Origin: an uncultured Chloroflexota bacterium
GTDB lineage: Bacteria; Chloroflexota; Dehalococcoidia; UBA2979
Length of the DNA stretch: 6,630 bases
Assembly: GCA_902827055.1 (NCBI GenBank)
Contig: CADEHD010000121.1
Location: 1 to 6,630 of the forward strand
Direction of reading: 5' to 3'
Position numbers and translations under genes: made by a program. Shown piece by piece: positions 1 through 5,346 of this stretch. Below the pieces are notes generated by a model. It made no database searches and was not told the origin of the DNA. It was given only the letters and a program-made list of their open reading frames with translations. Position 1 is the first letter of the stretch, and every line of letters starts with the position of its first letter.

Positions 1-354
1 GTCGAACTGCCGATCCGCATCGGGACGGCCACGGTCGCGATCGGGGCGCTGCTGATCGTGCTGCTCCTCCTGACGCCGCTGCTGACTCCGATCAGTCCGT
101 TCGTGCCGCTGGCTCCCCTCGCCTACGTCTGGGCGGGCAACGCGCGAGGGCGGACAGTCGGTCGCTGGCTTGGCGGGACCCGGGTGGTCACGGACGGTGG
201 CGCCGAGCCGGGATGGGGCATCGGGCTGCTGCGTACCCTCGCCTGGCTGGCGAGCTGGTGCCTGCTCGGCGCGGGCTACCTTGTGGCTGCGTGGCGTCCG
301 GGAAAGGTCGCACCCCACGACGCCCTGGCGAGCACGCGCGTGGTGTACGACTAG
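1..354 (+). CDS. RDD-family integral membrane protein, C-terminal part (5' end outside the window)
   Basis: The reading frame is open from base 1 to a TAG at 352-354, giving 117 visible residues. The visible part starts with a hydrophobic helix (about residues 10-29, rich in Leu, Ile and Val). A second apolar stretch (PFVPLAPLAYVWAG) follows, then a polar loop with GRTVGRWLGGTRVV and a Gly-rich turn. A third hydrophobic segment comes next (LLRTLAWLASWCLLGAGYLVAAW), and the protein ends in HDALASTRVV. The G-x-T-x-G-x-x-x-G-x-x-V loop and the C-terminal HDxLAxTxVV are typical of RDD proteins, small multi-pass membrane proteins of mostly unknown role, some linked to ion or solute transport. The N-terminal helix carrying the family's conserved Arg and first Asp is missing because the window cuts the gene. 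The family call is fairly secure; the function is unknown. The next gene starts 166 bp downstream and need not be in the same operon. Confidence 0.8.
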   Translation, partial: VELPIRIGTATVAIGALLIVLLLLTPLLTPISPFVPLAPLAYVWAGNARGRTVGRWLGGTRVVTDGGAEPGWGIGLLRTLAWLASWCLLGAGYLVAAWRPGKVAPHDALASTRVVYD

Positions 355-407
355 CCGCACGACTCGGGTCCGTGCGCCGCCTCGCGCTCCCTCCCGGTTC
401 TTGCAAC

Positions 408-459
408 TGACACGCGGACTCTCGGGTTTCCCTAACCACAGCCTGACAGGTGCGTGTCA
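408..459. promoter_or_regulatory. TGACA-type inverted repeats upstream of the LysM gene (possible operator)
   Basis: The 166-bp gap before the Tat/LysM gene holds TGACACGC at 408-415 and its exact reverse complement GCGTGTCA at 452-459. A third TGACA at 444-448 forms a tighter dyad with the same right arm (TGACA, 6 nt, TGTCA, 444-459). The right arm runs into TGTCATACT (455-463), which resembles a weak extended -10 element about 60 bp before the start codon, but I see no convincing -35. A dyad overlapping a promoter would fit a repressor site. This is inference from symmetry only. Confidence 0.3.
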
Positions 460-510
460 TACTGGGTGTGGCGGGAGTACTGAGCGGCCGTCCGCGGCAC
501 GCTGGATCAC

Positions 511-514
511 GGAG
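511..514 (+). promoter_or_regulatory. Ribosome binding site of the Tat/LysM gene
   Basis: GGAG lies six bases before the ATG at 521. It decides the start: the frame stays open far upstream (to at least 170), but only this ATG combines a Shine-Dalgarno site with an immediate twin-arginine signal peptide. Confidence 0.75.
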
Positions 515-520
515 CGGTAC

Positions 521-1810
521 ATGCCCCGTCCCTCATCGCACACCCGTCGCGAGTTCCTGGCCGCGGCCGCGGGCGCCGGAGTAGCGTTCGCTGCGGCTCC
601 TCGTTCCACCCTCGCCGCGGTGGCACCGCCTGCCCCGGTGGCGCGGCGCGCGCCTGCTTCCGCCGCTGGCCTCGCCACTCACCTCGCGTGGGTGTGGCAG
701 TTCCCTGCGGACGGGCAGCGCGAGGTTATTCGTGACGTGCTTGCCTCGCACGGCCTGGGGATTGTCCTCAAGACGCACGACGGTTCCGACTGGATGTCGC
801 GCTGGGACCGCACCGCCGACGCCGTCACGGGACCCCGCAAGGTCGAGCAGCTCGCGAACTTCTTCGAGAACGGCGGCGTTCCGTTCCACGCCTGGGCCGT
901 CCTCCACGGCGACGACCCCGCCCACGAGGCCGAGATGGCGGCCGACGTGCTGAACGCCGGCGCCCGCAGCATGGCGCTCGACCTGGAGCCACACCAGGGG
1001 TTCTGGCGCGGCTCCAGCGCCTCGGCGGTGGCCTTCGGGATGGCGCTGCGCTGGCGCGCGCCGGGCGCGTCGATCATCACCTCCATCGACCCACGCCCCT
1101 GGACGCTCGACGCGATTCCGCTGGAGGAGTTCGCCCACTTCTCGGACGCGCTGGCGCCGCAGGTCTACTGGAAGACGTTCTCGACCCAGTCGAACGTCGA
1201 CAAGTACCGGCGCTCTGGCGAGGACCCGGGCGCCGAGGGCATCACCCCGACGTTCGCGCTCGACGTAACGATGCGCAAGCTGGCCCGCTTCAACCTGCCC
1301 GTCATCCCCGTGGGTGATGGCACTTCGTCCAACGTGGAGGCGTGGCGGGCGTTCATCGACCGCTCCTACGAGCACGACGCGGACGCCGTCAGCGTCTGGC
1401 GCTACGGCGTGGCTGCACCCCAGCTGTGGGGAATCCTCCGCGACACGCCGCCTCGCGTGGCGACGTATGTGGTGGAGTCGGGCGACACGCTGAGCGGCAT
1501 CGCGCGGCGCTTCGGTACCGATGTCCCGGCGCTCATCGAGGCGAACGGGATCGCGAATCCCAACATGCTGACGCTGGGGCAGCAGCTGCGCCTCCCACGA
1601 GGCGTGCGCGGTGGCGCCGTGAGCGCCGCGCCCAGCGCCGGCACCTCGGGGGGTGGGGGCGCCGCCCCGACCCCGTACACCATCGAGCCCGGCGACAGCC
1701 TGTGGTCGTTGGCGAGGAAGCTCAACACCACGACGGACGCCCTCGCGAGCCTCAACGGCATCAGCGATCCGGCTCGGATCCGTATCGGCCAGCAGATCGT
1801 GCTGCCCTAG
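521..1810 (+). CDS. Tat-exported protein with TIM-barrel-like domain and two C-terminal LysM repeats
   Basis: A 429-residue protein. It opens with a twin-arginine signal (HTRREFLAAAAGAGVAFAAA; R9-R10, hydrophobic core to about residue 26), so it is predicted to be exported folded through the Tat system. Residues about 54-308 look like a (beta/alpha) barrel: strand-like segments GIVLKTHDG (80-88), FHAWAVL (122-128), SMALDLEP (150-157), SIITSIDP (184-191), APQVYW (212-217), PTFALD (243-248) and AVSVWRYG (289-296). The acidic pair D154/E156 at a strand end recalls GH25-like and related glycosidase barrels, but I cannot place it in a named family. Two LysM repeats follow (about 315-359 and 385-429), each with YxxxxGDxLxxxA and a final GQQxxLP, separated by a Gly/Ser/Ala/Pro linker. 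LysM binds N-acetylglucosamine polymers, so the protein probably sits on the cell wall. A wall hydrolase or lysozyme-like enzyme is plausible but unproven. It may be transcribed alone. Confidence 0.85.
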   Translation: MPRPSSHTRREFLAAAAGAGVAFAAAPRSTLAAVAPPAPVARRAPASAAGLATHLAWVWQFPADGQREVIRDVLASHGLGIVLKTHDGSDWMSRWDRTADAVTGPRKVEQLANFFENGGVPFHAWAVLHGDDPAHEAEMAADVLNAGARSMALDLEPHQGFWRGSSASAVAFGMALRWRAPGASIITSIDPRPWTLDAIPLEEFAHFSDALAPQVYWKTFSTQSNVDKYRRSGEDPGAEGITPTFALDVTMRKLARFNLPVIPVGDGTSSNVEAWRAFIDRSYEHDADAVSVWRYGVAAPQLWGILRDTPPRVATYVVESGDTLSGIARRFGTDVPALIEANGIANPNMLTLGQQLRLPRGVRGGAVSAAPSAGTSGGGGAAPTPYTIEPGDSLWSLARKLNTTTDALASLNGISDPARIRIGQQIVLP

Positions 1811-1867
1811 GCCCACCTCGAGTGTGACGTTCTCGGGACAAACCCGGCGGCCAGCGGCGGAATTGGA

Positions 1868-1876
1868 TGTTATGAT
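1868..1876 (+). promoter_or_regulatory. Predicted extended -10 promoter of the RRM gene
   Basis: TGTTATGAT matches the extended -10 form TGnTATAAT at all but one base. It lies in an AT-richer island (1861-1880) within GC-rich sequence. No good -35 hexamer is seen at the expected distance (about 1848-1853), which is usual for extended -10 promoters. A start about seven bases downstream would fall near 1882-1884, at the foot of the first leader hairpin. The prediction comes from the motif alone. Confidence 0.5.
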
Positions 1877-1881
1877 TGACG

Positions 1882-1916
1882 GGACGGATCTCGGTCCGTC
1901 CTCTCAGATACGGACC
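1882..1916 (+). promoter_or_regulatory. Leader with two mutually exclusive hairpins (candidate RNA switch)
   Basis: GGACGGA (1882-1888) pairs perfectly with TCCGTCC (1895-1901) around a 6-nt loop. GGTCCGT (1893-1899) pairs perfectly with ACGGACC (1910-1916) around a 10-nt loop. Both seven-base-pair stems need 1895-1899, so only one can form at a time. The order ACGGA, TCCGT, ACGGA is that of an alternating leader. It would be the very 5' end of the predicted transcript, about 105 nt before the start codon. The pairing is seen in the sequence; a regulatory role is inference. No poly-T follows either hairpin, so neither looks like an intrinsic terminator. Confidence 0.4.
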
Positions 1917-1992
1917 AGGTCGTTTCACCCGAGCTTCCGCGTCGCGCCCTGAGAAGTCTCATCAGTTGGGGCCCGTTGAGTCTGGCCCAGTT

Positions 1993-2012
1993 CCGGCAGC
2001 AGCCGGGTGGAG
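1993..2012 (+). promoter_or_regulatory. Small hairpin abutting the ribosome binding site of the RRM gene
   Basis: CCGGC (1993-1997) and GCCGG (2002-2006) form a five-base-pair stem with an AGCA loop, ending two bases before GGAG (2009-2012). GGAG is nine bases before a TTG codon at 2022, which supports that TTG as the start. The hairpin leaves GGAG free but could affect ribosome access. Confidence 0.5.
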
Positions 2013-2021
2013 TGGTGTTTT

Positions 2022-2477
2022 TTGTCGCAGAGGATCTATGTGGGGAATCTCCCGTTCTCGGCTCGCGAGGACGAGATTCGCAGTTTGTTCGGCAGCTACG
2101 GTGAAGTGATCACGGTTGTGCTGCCCACGGACCGTGAGACGGGCCGACCGCGAGGCTTCGGGTTTGTTGAGATGTCGAACGAGGACGCTCAGAAGGCGAT
2201 CGACGCCCTGAACGGTACCGACTTCGGGGGCCGCACGCTGAACGTCAACGTCGCTCGCGAGCGCGAGGACCGTCGCCCGGGTGGTGGCGGTGGCTACGGT
2301 GGTGGTGGCTACGGCGGTGGCGGCGGCGGTAGCCGCGGCGGCGGCGGTGGCTACGGCAGCGGTGGCGGTGGCGGCGGAAGCCGCGGGTACGGTAGCAGCG
2401 GTGGTGGCGGCGGCGGTGGTCGCAGCTACGGCGGCGGTGGTGGCGGCGGTGGCCGCGGCTACGGCGACCGCTACTAG
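2022..2477 (+). CDS. Glycine-rich RNA-binding protein with one RRM domain
   Basis: From TTG at 2022 this encodes 151 residues. One RNA recognition motif fills about residues 3-80: RNP2 is IYVGNL (5-10) and RNP1 is RGFGFVEM (44-51), with the RNA-stacking aromatics Y6, F46 and F48 present. Residues 87-148 are a Gly-rich tail with scattered Tyr, Ser and Arg (GYGGG, SRGG, RGYG), like cyanobacterial Rbp proteins and plant glycine-rich RNA-binding proteins. Such proteins bind single-stranded RNA, and several are cold-induced; the tail probably aids RNA contact or self-association. A GTG at 2007 in the same frame would add five residues (MEWCF), but it has no ribosome site in front. The TTG start is preceded by GGAG at nine bases and gives the usual short MSQRIYVGNL N-terminus. 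The gene is likely monocistronic, with its own promoter and terminator. The family is clear; the RNA targets are unknown. Confidence 0.92.
   Translation: MSQRIYVGNLPFSAREDEIRSLFGSYGEVITVVLPTDRETGRPRGFGFVEMSNEDAQKAIDALNGTDFGGRTLNVNVAREREDRRPGGGGGYGGGGYGGGGGGSRGGGGGYGSGGGGGGSRGYGSSGGGGGGGRSYGGGGGGGGRGYGDRY
2280..2465 (+). repeat. Low-complexity GGT/GGC tract coding the Gly-rich tail
   Basis: About 186 bases made mainly of GGN glycine codons (mostly GGT and GGC) interrupted by TAC, AGC and CGC codons. It is an imperfect coding repeat, not an exact tandem array. Such tracts readily change length by slippage, so tail length may vary among relatives. The same composition leaves the other frames and the opposite strand open, producing Ala/Val-rich and His/Arg-rich spurious frames. 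Confidence 0.8.
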
Positions 2478-2557
2478 TCGGAGCGGCGCGCCGCGCAGGT
2501 CGCGCTACGGCTAGGTCGGCTCCGTCCGGCCGTCGGGTGAACCGCAGCAAGATCGAT

Positions 2558-2590
2558 AGAGAGGCCCGGTCGTGAGACCGGGCCTCTCTT
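2558..2590 (+). terminator. Strong intrinsic-type terminator after the RRM gene
   Basis: AGAGAGGCCCGGTC (2558-2571) and GACCGGGCCTCTCT (2576-2589) form a perfect 14-bp stem closed by a GTGA loop, a GNRA-type tetraloop on the + strand. It sits 80 bases after the RRM stop codon. The tail is poor in T (TTGTGCTCC), so release may be weaker than the stem suggests. It lies between converging genes and could also stop transcripts from the right, although on that strand the loop is TCAC and the tail has few T. Confidence 0.75.
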
Positions 2591-2638
2591 GTGCTCCTCG
2601 CGGCTCACGTCGTGTCTTACTCGCGACGCCTTCCTATC

Positions 2639-2664
2639 GAGGCGCCCGCCCCGACGGCGCCCTC
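2639..2664 (-). terminator. Possible weak terminator of the leftward operon
   Basis: GAGGCGCC (2639-2646) can pair with GGCGCCCTC (2656-2664) with one bulged base, around a 9-nt loop. This is 63 bases beyond the acyl-CoA dehydrogenase stop codon, where a leftward terminator is expected. No T-run follows on the - strand, so it may act only as an mRNA 3' end stabiliser. Apart from this and the stronger hairpin at 2558-2589, I see nothing in 2478-2726. Confidence 0.3.
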
Positions 2665-2726
2665 GTCGTACAGGACATAGCACGGCGCGCTGCGTGCGCC
2701 AGGTTCCTCCGGAATCCGCACGCCCG

Positions 2727-3938
2727 CTACCCCCTCGGCAGTCCGAGTCCACGCGTCGCGATGATGTTGCGCTGTACCTCCGACGTGCCGCCGCGGATGG
2801 TCGCCGGGACTGTCCCGACATAGGCGTGGGTGAACGAGCCGCTCACCGACTCCTCCTCCCAGACGTTGGCGTGCAACCCGAAGACCTTGGTCCCCGTACG
2901 TGCGAGGCGCTGGACCAGTTCCGAGTTGAAGAGCTTGGAGGTGGACGCCTCGTAGTTTGGGAGCTGGCCGCGCGCCTGCATCGAGATCACGCGGAAGGAG
3001 AACTGGTACATCACTTCTGTCTCAATGAAGCGGTCCGCGACTTCGTGACGTAACGAATCGAAGTCGGCAAGTCTCGAGAGCGACCGCCCGCCCTCAGAGG
3101 AGGCGAACGCGAGCAGCTTCGAGATGGTGCGACGCGCCGCCACCGCGCCCGAGATGTTCGACCGCTCGAAGTCGAGCAGCGTCATCCCTACGTACCAGCC
3201 ACGGTTTTCCTCGCCGACGACATTGCCAACCGGCACTCGCACGTCCTCGAAGAAGGTCTCGTTGAAGTAATGGCGCCAGCCCATGTCAACGAGCGGGCGT
3301 ACGGAGATCCCCGGCGTCTTGATGTCCATCATCAGGAAGGAGATCCCGCGGTGCTTGGGCGCCTCCGGATCAGTGCGCACCAGCGCGAAGATGGCGTCGG
3401 CAGTGTGCGCACCGGAGGTCCAGATCTTCTGGCCGTTCAGCACGTACTCGTCGCCGTCGCGCACGGCGCGGGTCTGCAGCGAGGCGAGGTCCGAACCTGA
3501 CGAGGGCTCCGAGTAGCCCTGCGCCCACGCGACCTCGCCAGAGAGAATCCTCGGCAGGTGCTCCGCCTTCTGCTCAGGGGTGCCGTGAATGATGAGGGTG
3601 GGGCCAAGCAGCGACACGCCCGAGCCGCCCACGGTGGGCGCACCGGCCTCGGCCATCTCCTGGTTGAAGACGAACTGCTCCATCGGCGTGAGTCCGGCGC
3701 CGCCATACTCGCGAGGCCAGTGCGGGGCGACCCAGCCGCGTGCAGAGAGCGCGGTTGCCCACTCGACAGCGGCGCTGCGCGCTCCGGCATCCGCCGACTT
3801 GCGATCGAACTCCCAGACGCGCTCGCCGGCGTGCGCCTGCTCGGCCTGGTGGCGGTAGCGCGCCGGGAGATGCGCGTCGATGACGCTCCGCACCTGCGCT
3901 CGGAACGCTGCCTGCTCTGCCGTGTCGCTCCAGTCCAT
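2727..3938 (-). CDS. Acyl-CoA dehydrogenase (FadE-type flavoenzyme)
   Basis: A 403-residue protein of usual family length. It would oxidise an acyl-CoA to the trans-2-enoyl-CoA with FAD, passing electrons to an electron-transfer flavoprotein in the cytoplasm. The N-terminal helical domain is followed by the family signature around QGYSEPSSGSDLASLQT (140-156) and GQKIWTSGA (169-177), which shape the flavin and substrate site. The C-terminal helical domain ends in RGGTSEVQRNIIA (382-394). The catalytic Glu of medium-chain enzymes, just before the GTS of that motif, is Gly383 here. Glu258 in LLDFERS lies where isovaleryl- and long-chain enzymes keep their base, so it is the likely catalyst (alignment by eye). 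The ATG at 3938 has AGGAG six bases upstream; longer starts would run into glcF and add a low-complexity leader. It follows glcF by 103 bp on the same strand, possibly as part of the operon. The substrate cannot be told from sequence. Confidence 0.93.
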   Translation of the reverse strand: MDWSDTAEQAAFRAQVRSVIDAHLPARYRHQAEQAHAGERVWEFDRKSADAGARSAAVEWATALSARGWVAPHWPREYGGAGLTPMEQFVFNQEMAEAGAPTVGGSGVSLLGPTLIIHGTPEQKAEHLPRILSGEVAWAQGYSEPSSGSDLASLQTRAVRDGDEYVLNGQKIWTSGAHTADAIFALVRTDPEAPKHRGISFLMMDIKTPGISVRPLVDMGWRHYFNETFFEDVRVPVGNVVGEENRGWYVGMTLLDFERSNISGAVAARRTISKLLAFASSEGGRSLSRLADFDSLRHEVADRFIETEVMYQFSFRVISMQARGQLPNYEASTSKLFNSELVQRLARTGTKVFGLHANVWEEESVSGSFTHAYVGTVPATIRGGTSEVQRNIIATRGLGLPRG

Positions 3939-3945
3939 CGGTCGT

Positions 3946-3950
3946 CTCCT
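3946..3950 (-). promoter_or_regulatory. Ribosome binding site deciding the acyl-CoA dehydrogenase start
   Basis: AGGAG on the - strand, six bases before the ATG at 3938-3936. The rest of the 103-bp gap to glcF (3939-4041) shows no clear promoter or terminator; the only symmetry noticed is the short palindrome GCATATGC near 3959-3966. Readthrough from glcF is therefore possible. Confidence 0.7.
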
Positions 3951-4041
3951 GCCGCTGCCGCATATGCGAACGTGGTCAGGAGGATACCGCCGCCGCGACT
4001 GCTTGGGCGTGGGCGTCCCGAGGGCGGCCGGCTGAGGATCG

Positions 4042-5346
4042 CTAGCGTCGCGCCCGATACGACTCGTCGAGGAGCTCGAGGACGTGCATCGCGCGGGACT
4101 CGAGGCCGCGACTGACGATCCCGCCCGCGATCTGGAGCGTGCATCCCGGGTTCGAGGTGCACACGACCTCGGCACCGGTCGCCTCGATGTCGTCGAGCTT
4201 GGCCTCGAGCACCGTGTGTGACATCTCCGGCTGCACGAGTGAGAACAGGCCCGCCGCCCCGCAGCATCGATCGGGCGTTTTCAGCTCGCGGATCTGGAGG
4301 CCGGGGATCGCCTGGAGGATGCGCCGGGGCGCCTCGCGGATTCCCTGTGCATGGGCAAGGTGGCAGGAGTCCTGCAGGGTCGCCACGGCATCGATGGGGC
4401 CCAGGCCGCGGTCGAAGCCCTCGATGGATGTCACGTACTCGGTCGCATCGTGCACGGTGTCTGCGAACCGCTCGGCGCGCGGCAGCCAGTCGGGGTCATT
4501 GCGGAAGAGGTGCGCGTACTCCTTCATCGCCGCGCCGCATCCGGCGGCGTTCACGATCACGGCGTCCACCTGCGCCGCCTCGAAGGCCACGATGTTGCGT
4601 TTCGCGAGGGCACGCGCGCCCTCGGCGTCCCCGGCGTGGGCATGGAGCGCGCCGCAGCAGGCCTGTGCGGGGGGTGCCACGACCTCGCAGCCCAGGCGCG
4701 CGAGCACGCGCACGGTCGCCTCGTGCATCCGCGGCGTGAGTTCCCCGTGCACGCATCCGGTGAGGAGCGCGACCCGCGCCCGCGGCTCCGGAGGTCGCGC
4801 GAGGACGCCCGCACGGCGGAACGGGCGCGCCACCAGGGCGTCGAGCTGTGCCTCGACGGCCGCCGACCGATCACCCAGCGTGCGGCGCAGCCAGGGGCGC
4901 ACGGTCTCCTGCAGGCCGAACCGGGTGGCGAGTCGCGCCGGCGCGAGGGCGGTGCGCAGTACCTCGGGCCTGGCGATCACGTTGCGCAGCAACAGCATGC
5001 GGAGCGACCACGACCTCGGTCTGGTGGCCGAGCCGCTCGCGACGACGGCCGCTCGCGCGTCCTCCATGATCTGGCCGAACGGCACGTTCGACGGGCATGC
5101 GGTCTCGCAGGCGCGGCATTGCAGGCACAGGTCCAGGTGCGGCAGGACGTGCTCGTTCGCCTCGAGGCGGCCGTCCATGATGGCGCCGATGAGGTGGAGC
5201 CGGCCTCGTGGCGATTCGAGCTCGGATCCCGTGGCGATGTACGTCGGGCAACTGGGGAGGCAGAAGCCGCAGTGGATGCAGCTCCGCACGTCCGCGAGGA
5301 GCGGCACGTCGGGGCCCGTGAATCGAGTGGCTGGAGGGGCGGTCAT
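4042..5346 (-). CDS. glcF: Glycolate oxidase iron-sulfur subunit
   Basis: A 434-residue protein, near the usual size for GlcF. It carries two ferredoxin-type [4Fe-4S] motifs: C23-C26-C29-C33 (CIHCGFCLPSCP) and C74-C77-C80-C84 (CLQCRACETACP). Two CCG domains follow: C198, CC230-231 with C270, and C328, CC361-362 with C402. These bind a further cluster in related heterodisulfide-reductase-like and LutA-like proteins. GlcF moves electrons from the flavin subunits GlcD/GlcE to the membrane quinone pool during oxidation of glycolate to glyoxylate. All expected cysteines are present. Its ATG overlaps the glcE stop codon in ATGA (5343-5346), which implies translational coupling. Iron-sulfur partners of D-lactate or D-2-hydroxyglutarate dehydrogenases look similar, so the substrate is likely but not certain; the adjoining GlcE favours glycolate. 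Confidence 0.93.
   Translation of the reverse strand: MTAPPATRFTGPDVPLLADVRSCIHCGFCLPSCPTYIATGSELESPRGRLHLIGAIMDGRLEANEHVLPHLDLCLQCRACETACPSNVPFGQIMEDARAAVVASGSATRPRSWSLRMLLLRNVIARPEVLRTALAPARLATRFGLQETVRPWLRRTLGDRSAAVEAQLDALVARPFRRAGVLARPPEPRARVALLTGCVHGELTPRMHEATVRVLARLGCEVVAPPAQACCGALHAHAGDAEGARALAKRNIVAFEAAQVDAVIVNAAGCGAAMKEYAHLFRNDPDWLPRAERFADTVHDATEYVTSIEGFDRGLGPIDAVATLQDSCHLAHAQGIREAPRRILQAIPGLQIRELKTPDRCCGAAGLFSLVQPEMSHTVLEAKLDDIEATGAEVVCTSNPGCTLQIAGGIVSRGLESRAMHVLELLDESYRARR

Noticed and set aside
170..520. N-terminal extension of the Tat/LysM gene upstream of 521
   Set aside because: The extension overlaps the end of the RDD gene, is low-complexity, and would bury the Tat signal about 117 residues inside the protein. 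The ATG at 521 has a ribosome site.
533..1816. A 427-codon open frame on the - strand opposite the Tat/LysM gene
   Set aside because: It is an antisense shadow: Arg/Gly/Val-rich with no domain, while the + strand shows a Tat signal and two LysM repeats over the same bases. Long antisense frames are expected at this GC content.
1834..1846. CGGG-ACAAA-CCCG hairpin after the LysM gene as a terminator
   Set aside because: The stem is only about four base pairs and no T-run follows; it is likely chance in GC-rich sequence.
2245..2550. Open frames on both strands across the Gly-rich tract (His/Arg-rich on -, Ala/Val-rich on +)
   Set aside because: They are direct products of the GGT/GGC repeat read out of frame; the RRM frame explains the region.
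3939..4175. N-terminal extension of the acyl-CoA dehydrogenase into glcF
   Set aside because: The added residues are Arg/Ser-rich and not part of the family fold. AGGAG before the ATG at 3938 gives a normal-length enzyme.
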